Shown piece after piece: positions 1 through 11,106 of a stretch of 64,000 nucleotides of DNA; positions within the stretch are counted from its first letter, which is position 1; every line of letters begins with the position of its first letter. The notes under the pieces are model-generated. The model saw only the letters and a list, made by a program, of their open reading frames with translations, made no database searches and was not told where the DNA came from. The translations under genes and the position numbers were made by a program. The stretch is from Mangifera indica (taxonomy: Eukaryota; Streptophyta; Magnoliopsida; Sapindales; Anacardiaceae), in assembly GCF_011075055.1 (NCBI RefSeq), contig NC_058151.1:6776251-6840250 (forward strand), in the 5' to 3' direction.

Positions 1-1677
1 CCACTAACAAGATCCGAATAGTTGCATCCTGATATCCTGGTGCTCTCTTAATATACCTCAGGATCCGAATAACTGCATCCCAATAAGAATCGCATGGAGA
101 TTAGAGAAATTGATTGACAACACTAACTGGAAAAGAGATATCTGATCTTGTGATAGTCAAATAGTTGAGTTTACCTACTAACCTCCGGTATTTCCCAAGG
201 TCTGCAAGTGGCTCCCCCTGTCCTGGCACAAGTCTAGTATTAGGGTCCATAGGAGAATTAATAGGTTTACAATCCAACATCCCTGTCTCCTCCAAAATAT
301 CCAAGACATACTTTCTCTGAGAGATAATAATACCTGTCTTAGACTAAGCAACTTCTATCCCAAGGAAGTATTTAAGTGTTCCCAAGTCCTTAGTCTGAAA
401 ATGATTAAATAGATGTTGTTTTAATTGATCGATACCCTCCTAATCATCACCAGTGATAACAATATCGTCGACATAAACAACCCGATAAATGCACTTTCCT
501 CGCGACGTGTGTCTGTAAAACACAGAATGATCCGACTCACATCGAGTCATACCAAATTCTTGAATAACTGTACTAAAGCGTTTAAACCAGACACGTGGAG
601 ATTGTTTTAGACCATATAGTGAGCGTCGAAGTTTACAAATCAAATCAGACTCCCCTTGAGCAACAAAACCAGGCGGTTGCTCCATATATATCTCTTCCTG
701 AAGCTCACCATGAAGAAATGCATTTTTGATGTCTAACTGAAATAAGGGCCAATGACGAATGGCAGCCATAGATAAGAATAACCAAACGGAGGACATCTTG
801 GCCACTGGAGAGAATGTGTCACCATAATCCAAACCATAGACTTGAGTATAACCTTTAGCAACCAACCGGGCCTTGAGATGATCAATAGTACCATTAGGAC
901 CAGTCTTGATTGTGTAAACCCAACGACAGCCGATAGTGGGATGACCCGGAGGTAATTTAACCAATTCCCAAGTACCATTATGATGTAACGCAGTCATTTC
1001 ATCCACCATTGCTTGCCTCCAACCTGGATTAGAAAGAGCCTCACTAACAGATTTAGGAACTGAAATGGAGGATAAAGAGGACACAAAGGCATAATATGGT
1101 GAGGATAAACGGTGATATCTAAGAAAAGTATAAATAGGATTAGGATTACGCGAGGATCTTACAGCTTTACGGATGTTAATAGGAAATTGGTCATCAGGAT
1201 GTAGGACCTCAGTCGGGCTAGATGCAGCAACAGGAAGTGAGGCAACAGGAATCGTTGGAGCAATAGAAGTGATATCAGTACCTGTAGGAGAGTCAACAAT
1301 TGGGGAAATAGGTTCTAAATCTTGTGTGAGTGTGGATTGTGGGACGACTGTAGGACGTACATCGAAAGTAGGAATAAAAGTAGGTAATAGAAGACTCAGT
1401 GACAGGAGATTGCGTTTTAGATGAAGAGAAGGAGAGGACTCGAAGAAAGTAACGACGTGTCGTAGGAGAGTAACATTTGTAACCTTTCTAGAGATGAGAG
1501 TAACCAAGAAATATACATTTGATAGACTGACCAGATAATTTATCAAGACCTGAGGAAAGGTTATGTACAAAACATGTGCAACCAAAGACACGTGGAGGAA
1601 TAGTGTATAAAGGGCACGTGGAGTAATAGTTTATCAAGACATGTGCAATCAAAGGCAAATTTTAGAACCCTAATATC
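1..1677 (-). pseudogene. Degenerate copia pol fragment (internal region 1)
   Basis: The longest open stretch (minus strand, 1591 to 440) covers the integrase-RT linker and the N-terminal half of a copia reverse transcriptase. It contains LDIKNAFLHGELQEEIYMEQ, the RRSLYGLKQSPRVWFKRF segment and the YVDD catalytic box, and stops at 440-442. A second open piece (304 to 101) carries the downstream RT part with NYLTITRSDISFPV. Stops and frameshifts also interrupt the linker upstream. Just beyond the primer binding site the sequence passes almost directly into the C-terminal integrase region, so gag, protease and most of integrase are missing. This is a deletion derivative that cannot make its own proteins. 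The RT differs from that of the neighbouring element, so it belongs to another copia family. Confidence 0.85.
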
Positions 1678-1690
1678 GGCTCTGATACCA
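1678..1690 (-). other. Primer binding site of copia internal region 1
   Basis: On the minus strand this reads TGGTATCAGAGCC, complementary to the 3' end of plant initiator tRNA-Met. It directly abuts the LTR at 1691, as expected for a 5' LTR/PBS junction. Confidence 0.85.
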
Positions 1691-2148
1691 TGATAATCTT
1701 AGAAAGTTTTGAGCAAAAAAATGGTGTCCTCCTCTTGGAGAAGAATGCTATTATATATTATGAATACAAGCTAAATTTTAGTTCTAAAAAATAGCTAAAC
1801 TACCATATACAAATCTGTCTAAAAATAGCCTACAACTAGTATATCCTAAATAAGGAAAATATAGAGAATTTACAACAATAATTTCAGCTGTACAAGGTAT
1901 AGAGTTTGCCATAGAATCTGCCACAGAATTAGCCATAGAATGACACAGAATCAGCCACAGAATGGCATAGAATCAGCCACAGAATGGCATAGAATCTGCC
2001 ATAGAATCAGCCATAGAATGGCATAAAATCAGCCATAAAATGAATGACATAAAATCAGCCATAAAACATAAAATCTGCCATAAAATGAATGGCATAAAAT
2101 CAACCATAAAATCTGCTAGCCTTGAATGACCAACTAATTCCTTTGACA
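1691..2148 (-). repeat. Copia LTR (3' LTR of element 2; apparently also 5' LTR of element 1)
   Basis: The LTR is 458 bp and bounded by TG...CA. It matches the LTR at 6357-6838 except for two substitutions and two missing copies of a 12-bp unit (24 bp in total). Its right half is built from short units of the type gccatagaat / cagccacagaat. The near identity points to a recent insertion of element 2. Confidence 0.92.
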
Positions 2149-2158
2149 TCCCCCCTCA
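2149..2158 (-). other. Polypurine tract of copia element 2
   Basis: On the minus strand a purine run (GAGGGGGGA) sits directly before the 3' LTR. This is where plus-strand DNA synthesis is primed in LTR elements. Confidence 0.75.
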
Positions 2159-5100
2159 AATTGATGCTGGTAAGTCAACAAGCATCAATTTGCTAACAAG
2201 AAAGTTATGTCGCTGACGTGTCATGGATTTCGTGAAAATATCTGCAATCTGAAGAGTAGTGGAGATATGTGGGAGAGTGATAACTTGGCGATCATAGGCC
2301 TCCCGGATAGAGTGGCAATCAACCTCTATGTGCTTCGTGCGTTCATGGTAGACAGGATTGGCAACAATTTGGATGGCACTAGTGTTGTCAGCATGTAAGG
2401 GAGTAGGTTGATCTAGGGAGAAACCAAGCTCTGTTAGAAGACCACGTAACCAAATGATCTCGGAGCATGCAGTAGACATAGCGCGGTACTCCGCCTCGGT
2501 GGATGATTTGGAGACCGAGTCTTGCTTCTTGCATTTCCAAGAGATAAGAGCATCACCAAGAAACATGCACCATCCTGTAGTTGATTTTCTTGTGTCCGGG
2601 CAGCCAGCCTAATCTGCATCACTAAAGGCTTGTAATTTGAGGGAAGAACCAGTAGGGAAGAATAAGCCACGACTAGGTGTGCCAAGGATATATCTAATGA
2701 TGCGGCGGACTGCAGATAAGTGGAGATGTCGAGGAGCTTGCATGAACTTGCTGACAATATGGACAACATAAGAGATGTCTGGGCGGGTGATAGTTAGATA
2801 AATAAGACTTCCAACCAGCTTCCGATACAAAGTAGGATCCTCAAGAAGTTCCCCTTCATCACGCCGATATTTCACATTAATTTCCATTGGGGTGTCAACA
2901 GAATTAGTGTTTGTGAGTCCACCTAGTTGAACCAAATCCATAATATACTTGTGTTGATTCAAGAAGATACCTTGAGGCTGATGATGCACCTCTAACCCCA
3001 AAAAATAGGTAAGTTGGCCGAGATCTTTCATGTGGAAAGTAGAGTGCAACAAATTCTGAAGTTTAGAAATAGCCTCCATATCAGAACCGGTGATAACAAT
3101 GTCATCCACATAAACAAGGAGAACAACTATGCCCTTAGATGTCCGTTGGAGAAAAAGGGAGGAATCATACTGACTTTGAGTAAATGAAAAACCAAGGAGA
3201 GTCGATCGAAACTTTTCAAACCATACTCGCGGTGCCTGCTTCAATCCATACAAAGAGCGTTTTAGTTTACAAACATCATTAGGGGAAGAAGTAGGCATAC
3301 CGTAGGGGAGTTTCATGTAAACTTCCTCCTTGAGATCACCATGTAAGAAAGCGTTCTTTACATCCATTTGATGTAAAGACCATGATTGTGATGCAGCAAG
3401 GGCGAGGATTGTTCGTACAGTGGTCATTTTGGCTACCGGTGCAAAGGTCTCATCATAGTCTAGGCCATACTCTTGCTTGTTGCCAAGAATCACCAACCGA
3501 GCTTTGTGACGTTCTATGGATCCATCAGAACGGAGCTTGATAGAAAACACAAACTTACTACCAAGAGGTTTCACAGATGGTGGACATGGAACAACATCCC
3601 AAGTTTGGTTTTCTGCAAGTGCTAGAAGTTCTGTTTCAATAGCTCTCCGCCAACATTCATGCTCCATTGCCTGTTTATATGATGAAGGAATAGGAATAGA
3701 AGACACAGTGGCTGTCAAAGATAAAGGAGAGGTGAAACCATACCTATCTGGTGGTTTACGAACTCGAGTACTTTGTCTTAGAGGTGTTGGTGCAGTTGCT
3801 GGAACAGGATCAACATTAAGGGAATGAGCTGGAGGAGGCCCAAGAGGTGCTGAAATCTTGCGTCGTTGGTAAACTATGAGAGGCTTAGAAGGTACGGAAT
3901 CTGCAGAAGAGTTAGTAAATATTGGCAAAACAGAGAATGAAGGAGAAAGGTCATCCTTGTGTGTGGAAAAAAAATACTGATTTTCAAAGAAAATCACATT
4001 TCGAGAAACCCGAATACGTCGGAGGTTGGGATCATAACAAAGAAAACCTTTTTGGTGCACCGAATATCCTAGAAAAGCACATTGAACAGCCTGAGCTGTT
4101 AGTTTTGTGCGTTCATGTGTAGGAAGATGAACATAGCACACACAACTAAAGGTGCGAAGGTTAGAGTAATTTGGAGTATGACCAAATAATTGAAAGAAAG
4201 GAGAAACATGGTTTAAGGTGGGAGAAGGCAACCTATTGATAAGGTGGACAACAGTGGAGAGAGCTTCACACCAAAAACGAGGGGGTACAAATGACTCTAA
4301 TAGAAGGCTACGAACAACATCTAGAAGGTGACGGTTCTTTCTTTCAGCCACCCCATTCTGTTGAGGGGTTGAAGGACAAGACCTTTGAGAAATTATACCA
4401 TTGGTTTGCAGAAATTCTTGGAATAAATGCGACATGTACTCACCCCCATTATCAGAACGAAGAATTTTGATATTGGCAGAAAATTGGGTCTGAATATATG
4501 CATGAAAAAACTTAAAAACTGAAAACAATTCATCTTTAGAATGCAGAAAATAAATCCATGTGAAGCGACTATAGTCATCAATAAAAGTGACAAAATACTT
4601 GTAATTAGCATGGGAAGTAATTGGTGCCATTCCCCATACATCACTATGTATCAAATCAAAAGGCTGGACTATCTTAGGTGTGTGAATGGGAAATGGCAAA
4701 ACTTTACTTTTTCCAAGTCTACAAGAATTGCAATCAAATTGAACAGTACTAAAAGATGGTGATCCTTTATTCCCAAGTGAACCAGAATTTAGCAAAGCAT
4801 GAAGTACATTAGAGTTTGGGTGTCCAAGACGTTTATGCCATGCTCGATAATCAACATAAGTAGAATTACAAGTGATAACAGGTAAAGAGGAACATGGAGA
4901 CATAGGAAATTGAAGAGGAAAAAGTCGTCCTACTTTAGGCCCCCTTGCGATCATCTTCCCCGATTGCTGATCCTGCACAACACAACCAGATTTAGAAAAT
5001 TCCACTTTACAATCATTTTCAACTAATTGTCCGACATAAACAAGATTAGTGGTAAGGTTAGGAGAGACAAAGACATTGGTTATAGACGAAGAAACATCAC

Positions 5101-6245
5101 CAGTGGCAGTGATAGGCAAAGAGTTGCCATCAGCTGTATAAATCTTGAGATTTCCAGGATATTTACTCACATTGGTAAGAGATTTAACATTGTTTGTCAT
5201 GTGATGGGAAGCCCCGGAATCAAAGTACCAAGGAGAAGGTTTAGAGAAGGGTTTACCTGAGAGTCCTAATGCGGAAAATGCAGAAATGATCATTTGTTGA
5301 ATCATTTCAGGTGTCACAGATTGAACAGGAGCAGGAGCAGGAGCACTTTGTGTCAGATGTGCTGTATCCACAGAACTACCAGCACTAGAGGAACCAACTG
5401 AGACAGTATATGCTGTTCCAGATCTCTTGGGGGGTCGAATAGGACATTCCTTGATGATATGCCCATCCTTTTTGCAGTAGTTGCAAAATTTTTTTGAACA
5501 ATTTGAAGCATAATGGCCAAATCCTTTGCAACAAAAACACTGAATAGTACTCATGTCCTTACCTTTTGGCCTACCTTGAGCTGCATAAGCCATAGGAACA
5601 GAAGTGGATTTAAGTTGTTCCATGGTGGCTTGAGTAAGAAGTCGTTGCTCTTCGCGAAATAAATCATTGAGACATGCATCCAAGGATAGGACTGTTTCTC
5701 GATTCATCAGATTAGACCTGGTGCTTTCAAATTCAGATCTTAGTTTCATAAGAAATTGATCCCTCTTAGTAATTTCATGTACACATTGAACAGAGCTAAG
5801 ACCTTCGGGCGGTAAGGTAGCATAGACAATATCAGTATATTCAGCCCAAAGATTTATGAAGCTAGAATAAAAATCAGAGATAGTGAGACTGCCCTGTTGA
5901 AGATTTGCTAGCTCATGTTCAAGTTGAAATCGACGAGCAGTGTTGTGTTGACTGTAGAGTTTTTTTTAGATAATTCCACATTTCAGCTGCAGTTATGAAG
6001 GGTCGAAGATTCAAGATGATGTTGGATTCCACAGATCCTAGAATCCATGCCATGATTTGAGCATCCTTGGCTTCCCACTTGGAGTGCTCATCCTTGTCTT
6101 TGTCTTTGTCAGGTGCAGGTTTGCTGCCATCAATATGACCCCATAAATCTTTGCCTTTGACGAATATCATGAAGTGAAATGCCCAGGCTGAGTAGTTTTT
6201 GCCATTAAAACGAATCAAGAAGACATCATACTTGTCTGAAGACAT
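2156..6245 (-). pseudogene. Nearly intact copia gag-pol polyprotein (element 2)
   Basis: The polyprotein starts at the ATG at 6245 (MSSDKYDVFLIRFNGKNYSA, a copia gag N-terminus) and ends at 2156. Two lesions interrupt it. One is a frame change at the 8-base T run 5960-5967 (A run on the coding strand) inside gag. The other is an in-frame TAG at 2609-2611 in the RNase H domain, where related proteins have Trp after DAD. The middle open frame is 1046 residues (5749 to 2609). It carries two CCHC zinc knuckles (C71-C84, C89-C102), the protease motif DSGA (177-180), the HHCC integrase zinc site (H304, H309, C339, C342), the integrase DDE residues (D369, D432, E468) and the RT box YVDD (879-882). 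RNase H continues to 2156 with SKSSTEAEYRA. All enzyme motifs survive, so loss of function is recent. Confidence 0.93.
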
Positions 6246-6344
6246 GAGGCTGAGATAACTTGATCAAAATAACTAAGAGCAAAGGACTGAACTAGGACTG
6301 AGTTGGATTTAAGACGAAGAGACACAGGAGAATTCAGAACCAAA

Positions 6345-6356
6345 GCTCTGATACCA
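6345..6356 (-). other. Primer binding site of copia element 2
   Basis: On the minus strand it reads TGGTATCAGAGC, complementary to initiator tRNA-Met, directly inside the 5' LTR that begins at 6357. Confidence 0.9.
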
Positions 6357-6838
6357 TGATAATCTTAGAAAGTTTTGAGCAAAAAAATGGTGTCCTCCTC
6401 TTGGAGAAGAATGCTATTATATATTATGAATACAAGCTAAATTTTAGTTCTAAAAAATAGCTAAACTACCATATACAAATCTGTCTAAAAATAGCCTACA
6501 ACTAGTATATCCTAAATAAGGAAAATATAGAGAATTTACAACAATAATTTCAGCTGTACAAGGTATAGAGTTTGCCATAGAATCTGCCACAGAATTAGCC
6601 ATAGAATGACACAGAATCAGCCACAGAATCAGCCACAGAATGGCATAGAATCAGCCACAGAATCAGCCACAGAATGGCATAGAATCTGCCATAGAATCAG
6701 CCATAGAATGGCATAAAATCAGTCATAAAATGAATGACATAAAATCAGCCATAAAACATAAAATCTGCCATAAAATGAATGGCATAAAATCAGCCATAAA
6801 ATCTGCTAGCCTTGAATGACCAACTAATTCCTTTGACA
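6357..6838 (-). repeat. 5' LTR of copia element 2
   Basis: The LTR is 482 bp, bounded by TG...CA, and collinear with 1691-2148. It has two extra 12-bp units (cagccacagaat) and two base differences. The following genomic bases are tgaaa. Confidence 0.92.
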
Positions 6839-9800
6839 TGAAAAACCTTGAGAAAAATATTCTATATCAAAAGAGTGAATTTACATCAATATTTATATGA
6901 ATTTCTAAATCCTACTTTAGGAAAGAGTATATGTACTTTCCTAGTTTACAAAGATACAATCACTCTAATTATTTTCTTCCTAATTTAGAGAGACAACTCA
7001 TATACAACTTAACATAATGAAATAGTGTGTTTTTGCACCCTTCTTGATCGTTGCTAGATGACATCGTCTGGGGAGAGAGTTGGTTCAAATTCATAACAAA
7101 TTCACAATTAAATAATAAATATGAGTAAAGCTTAGTTAATGTATTTTCTTGTAAGGTGTTTTTTTTTTTTTTTTTTGGTAACAAGGAAACCTTACTTGAG
7201 TAGACCTGGCCACACCACAAGCAGGTGAAACTCCGAATGCAATGACCGGCCTCACAATTAGTATATCAAATAAGTCAAGAGTTTAATCTTAAAATATCAT
7301 CAAAGGAAATTTAAACCCTTGCTTTCTTATATTAATCCCCTCCATTACCATTCAAGCTACCGCTTGGAGTCAAGGTTAATTAAGTTTATTTGATTGTTTC
7401 TAGAAATCCAATGACAATCTAACAAAAGATTTATAATCTTCTAAAGGTCATTGTTTCTATCGTTTAACCTTTGACTAAAATACTTGTGCCATTAGCCATT
7501 AAATACTTAGGCCTTTCTTTGCGAGATAATGCTTGATCTTCTTGCTTTACGAATTCGGTAAAGAAACAAATTGAAGGAAGATTAGTGGGGTGGATAAAAG
7601 GATTTCTTCCATAAGGTAGGAGACTAACTTTAATTCATTTCATGTTATTGGCCCTTTATATTTGGATAAAAGATGATGGAATTTGGAAGCTTTTGACACT
7701 TGTTATTATAAATTCTTCAAAGGGTTCCCATTGATGACTTTCATTATGTCAAGATGATATAGAACACTAAGCCAAAGTCCTATTTTCAGTAACAAATTAA
7801 TTTAACTAAAAGTATTCTTCGAAGTGTCCTCCATCTTCTTGTGTCATGGGTAAAAATGGGGTAGACTGTGAATAGCTCTTCCTGATATTGCTCTATGACT
7901 TCAAACTTATGGACTAGAGTTTGTAAAGAATCTAAGATATCATGGACCTTTCCAAGTTCTCACTATTTCTCATCTATGGAGAATGCTTTTGCTTTTTGTG
8001 AAGGAATGATAGGTAAATCTCTTTGGACATTTTGTTGTAGCTCATCTTTGGGTTGTATGGTAAGAAAGAAATAACTGTACTTTGGGCATGAACCGAGATG
8101 AAAACGATAGGGCTTTAAGGGATAGAATATTGCTTATGCTTCTAATAGGCTTCATTTTTTCTTAGAAATATTTCCATCAAATTTTTTGAAATATTTTTCT
8201 GTAATTTTGCTTAGGTTTGTGCCATCATTGTGTATAAATTTGATGTACTTTTTCAAAAGCAACATTAGTGAACTAGAAGTTCCATTTTGTTAGGTACCAC
8301 TGTCTACATTTTTGTCCATTATCTGCACATGATTCAACTGTAAGCTGTATAAACAAGCTTTTGATATCCTAGAAACTGGCCCTCATTTACATAATTGACC
8401 ATGTGATGCAACTACTAGACATTACGTAATTAGGCATTTGAATGTCATTCTAGTCATTGTTGATGATGTCAGCAATCTTAGTGTCAACAATGTTGTTTGT
8501 AGGACAATCCTCTCTATTCATATATATAGGATTTGGAAATTGGTGTTGTCCACAATTGTGAGACACTACATAATTGGAAAAGTTTTCTTTTATGAAAAAA
8601 CACTACTTATAAGTTATTTCCTCACACTTATAAGCCTCTCATTGCACTTTTATGAAATGTAAAGTACATTTTTCATCTTCTATTCATAGTTATCAAAGGT
8701 GCACCTCAAGTGTGCACTTTTTTGATGTCTTTGGAAAAGATTTAGGCATTAAAAAAGCACGCTTTATTATCACCTAGGGTATCTTCAACTAGATTTGGGG
8801 GTTAACGACAATTTTTGGCAAAGTATTAGGCTTTTCGATTAGTTTTAAGCAATTTTTAATCAGATATGAGGGTTATTAGCAATTTATGAGGTCTCCATTA
8901 AGGTTTGAAGTCGTCGGAGAGTTTGCCAATGAGTTCTAAGGTTGTCAAAAAATCAACATCAACAATCAGTTCAAGGTCACAAAAGAGGTTGTCAACGAGT
9001 TTTAATGTTGTTGAATAAGTTGCGGGAGAGATTTAAAGTCGTTGGATAGACTATTTGTTATAAATCCCTGATATAGCTGTTAGAAAGGTTTAGACATGAT
9101 AACTAATTGTTGGTCTGATTTGAGATTGCTAATGAAGTTGTTGATCAATTTTTAGTTGTCTGTGTAGTAAAAAAAAAAAAAATTTAATGGAAGCGAAAAT
9201 TTTTTTAATTGATTTTTTTAATCGTCTTAGGTAAAAAAGTAACGCCTTCATTTAACCTTTTTCCCCTAGGCAATAGGACCAGTTATTGCCTTTTGACACT
9301 TTTTGCCTTTGACAGTTATGTTATTGGGTTAAATATTAATATTGTAGGACTTTGAATCTTTGAACGATTGGAGTTTTGTCTTCTCTGCTCGTATTGCTTG
9401 TGAATTTTTGCATTCTGAAGATTGATTACAGTTTGAAGGCTTTGATTTTTCTAGTTCTTTAAGGTTTTTTTTTTTTTTTTTTCAATTGGTATACTGATAA
9501 TTTTCCATTTTCTTTCTTCTCAAAAGCTTTAGTGATTGTGAGATGAAACTTCCATTCAAGGCTCAAATTCTTTATTGATTTTCAGCTCCTGTGAGGATTA
9601 GTAATCATGATATTGTACAAACACAAACACAATTTGCCAAAGGCTCTATGGCCCCTAATTGATGTCTGTTTTTTAGTTGTCCTATGGCTTTGAGTTTGTA
9701 ATTTAAACCATTCAAATTAGCAAAAATTTGCTTGATTATTTTAGGAACTTGCTTTTAATCATTGATTGAGGATCATCTTGCTTTTGGTTGGGATAACAAA

Positions 9801-10101
9801 GCTTTGGTTACTTATTCTGTGTTTTCGGTTGTTTTGTTTGAGAATAATGGAAGAATATTTAAGGTGCTATTGATGATGGTTGATTTTGATTTTCTCTAAT
9901 ATTTATAATTTTTTAGTTTTCAAAAAAAAAAAAATGTTAGGTTTGACTTTAAGGTTAAACTATGTCTTTTAACTTGTTTAGGTCAGGTTCTAAACAGTTT
10001 GAATACACTTTTTCTCTCTCTACATTTTCACAGTGAAGGGTTGTTGAAAATCTTCAAATTATTGACTAATAATTTGATGGTAAATTATATTGAAATTTCA
10101 G
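6839..10101. other. No recognisable gene
   Basis: AT-rich DNA with no open frame I can match to a protein family. It contains a T run near 7160-7180 and a second T run near 9465-9482. On the minus strand around 7830-8090 there is a frame with stops that reads as acidic and glutamine-rich. It could be a decayed retroelement gag, but I cannot support that. If the exons starting at 10102 belong to a longer gene, this stretch, and possibly the copia array, would lie in an intron. Confidence 0.5.
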
Positions 10102-11106
10102 GTGGAAAATGAACTACAATCTTCTAGAGAAGAATGTGAGGTCCTCAGGGAAAGATTGATGTGTTTAGAGCAAGATATAAAATTTGAGAAGAAATGCAGG
10201 TTTGTTTACTATTCATTACCCAAGCCCAAGCCCTAGCCCTGATGAAGTAAGAAAACTTTAGTAGTTATGCACATTCATATTTGTGCTCAGCTCCTTATCA
10301 AAAAAATCACAATCTTTTTTTTTGTTGCTGGATTTAATTTGGAATTTTAGTTTGGATGTTATATTCACAATCTACTCTAATGTAAATTGTCTTCTATCAC
10401 AGTTTGCAGAAATCTTTAGAGATAGATAAACTGAGAAATGACCTAGAATCAGTGGAACACAAGAGTAACCAAGTTGAGGAAGTATGTTATATTGGGATTT
10501 AAGTATTCTTAAATTTAGTAGCTCAGCAAAATTTCAAAATAGATGTCATGTATTGTTATTTTCATTTCCTCTTCAGATGTTGAAGTCAAAGTTGGAGAAG
10601 CTCACTTCGGATTTTCAGCAGGCTCAGGAGAAAGTAAATAAGGGACACAATGTAAGTCTGTGCTTTGTGTTTATGGGACAATCCTCTTAGAAGTTGTTAA
10701 TTAATTTTGTCGCTGGATTTAGTTTGGATGTTACATTCATGGGCTAATCAAATGATGCATCTGAATGCATTTCTTCCTTGGAGTAACTCCAATCAATGAC
10801 ATTCCATGTGCTGATTAAACATTACAAACCCGAATTTTATGAAGTTGTCTAGTGTTTACTACAATACAAGTGCATCTGAATGCCTTACAGGATAACATTG
10901 AATGGGCAAAGCTCAGAATGAGGCTGAGATGGACACAAGTGCATTTAGATGCCTTGCGGCGAAGATACAGGCAAGCAGTGGTGGAATCTGATAATATGAA
11001 CAAGCAATTTGAGGAGGCTTCGGCAAAGCTGAAGGAGCTATTGGCTTCCAAAGGAATTGAAGTTCTCAATCTTAAGAAGCAGCTGACTGCTTTAACGGGT
11101 CAATAA
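10102..11106 (+). CDS. C-terminal exons of a coiled-coil protein (5' part not found)
   Basis: Four exons join in phase: 10102-10199, 10403-10481, 10577-10651 and 10891-11106 (ending TAA). Each has a consensus acceptor and donor (for example gaggaa|gtatgt, cacaat|gtaagt, ttacag|gataac). Together they give about 155 residues that are rich in Glu, Lys and Leu, lack proline, and show heptad-like spacing throughout. The sequence begins VENELQSSREECEVLRERL and ends KGIEVLNLKKQLTALTGQ, so it is the end of a long coiled-coil protein. The last segment (EWAKLRMRLRWTQVHLDALR) faintly recalls the C-terminus of plant CENP-E-like kinesins (KIN-7 group), but I cannot confirm this. No upstream exon or start codon is visible. 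Either a long intron holding the transposons lies to the left, or this is a gene fragment. Confidence 0.7.

Larger units (their letters stand above)
1..6838 (-). mobile_element. Composite Ty1/copia array (internal 1 - LTR - internal 2 - LTR)
   Basis: Two copia internal regions lie head to tail on the minus strand and share the LTR at 1691-2148. Internal region 2 (2149-6356) is bounded by LTRs 1691-2148 and 6357-6838. Internal region 1 (1-1690) begins exactly at the other edge of the middle LTR with its own tRNA-Met primer binding site, and runs off the left edge of the window. The 5 bases flanking internal region 2 with its LTRs (tacca on the left, tgaaa on the right) do not match, so this is not a simple insertion with a target-site duplication. 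The two internal regions encode clearly different reverse transcriptases. I infer a tandem product of LTR recombination or template switching. The outer left LTR would lie outside the window. Confidence 0.8.

Noticed and set aside
7160..7180. Poly-T run as the tail of a reverse-oriented retroposon
   Set aside because: No SINE or LINE body or target duplication could be seen next to it.
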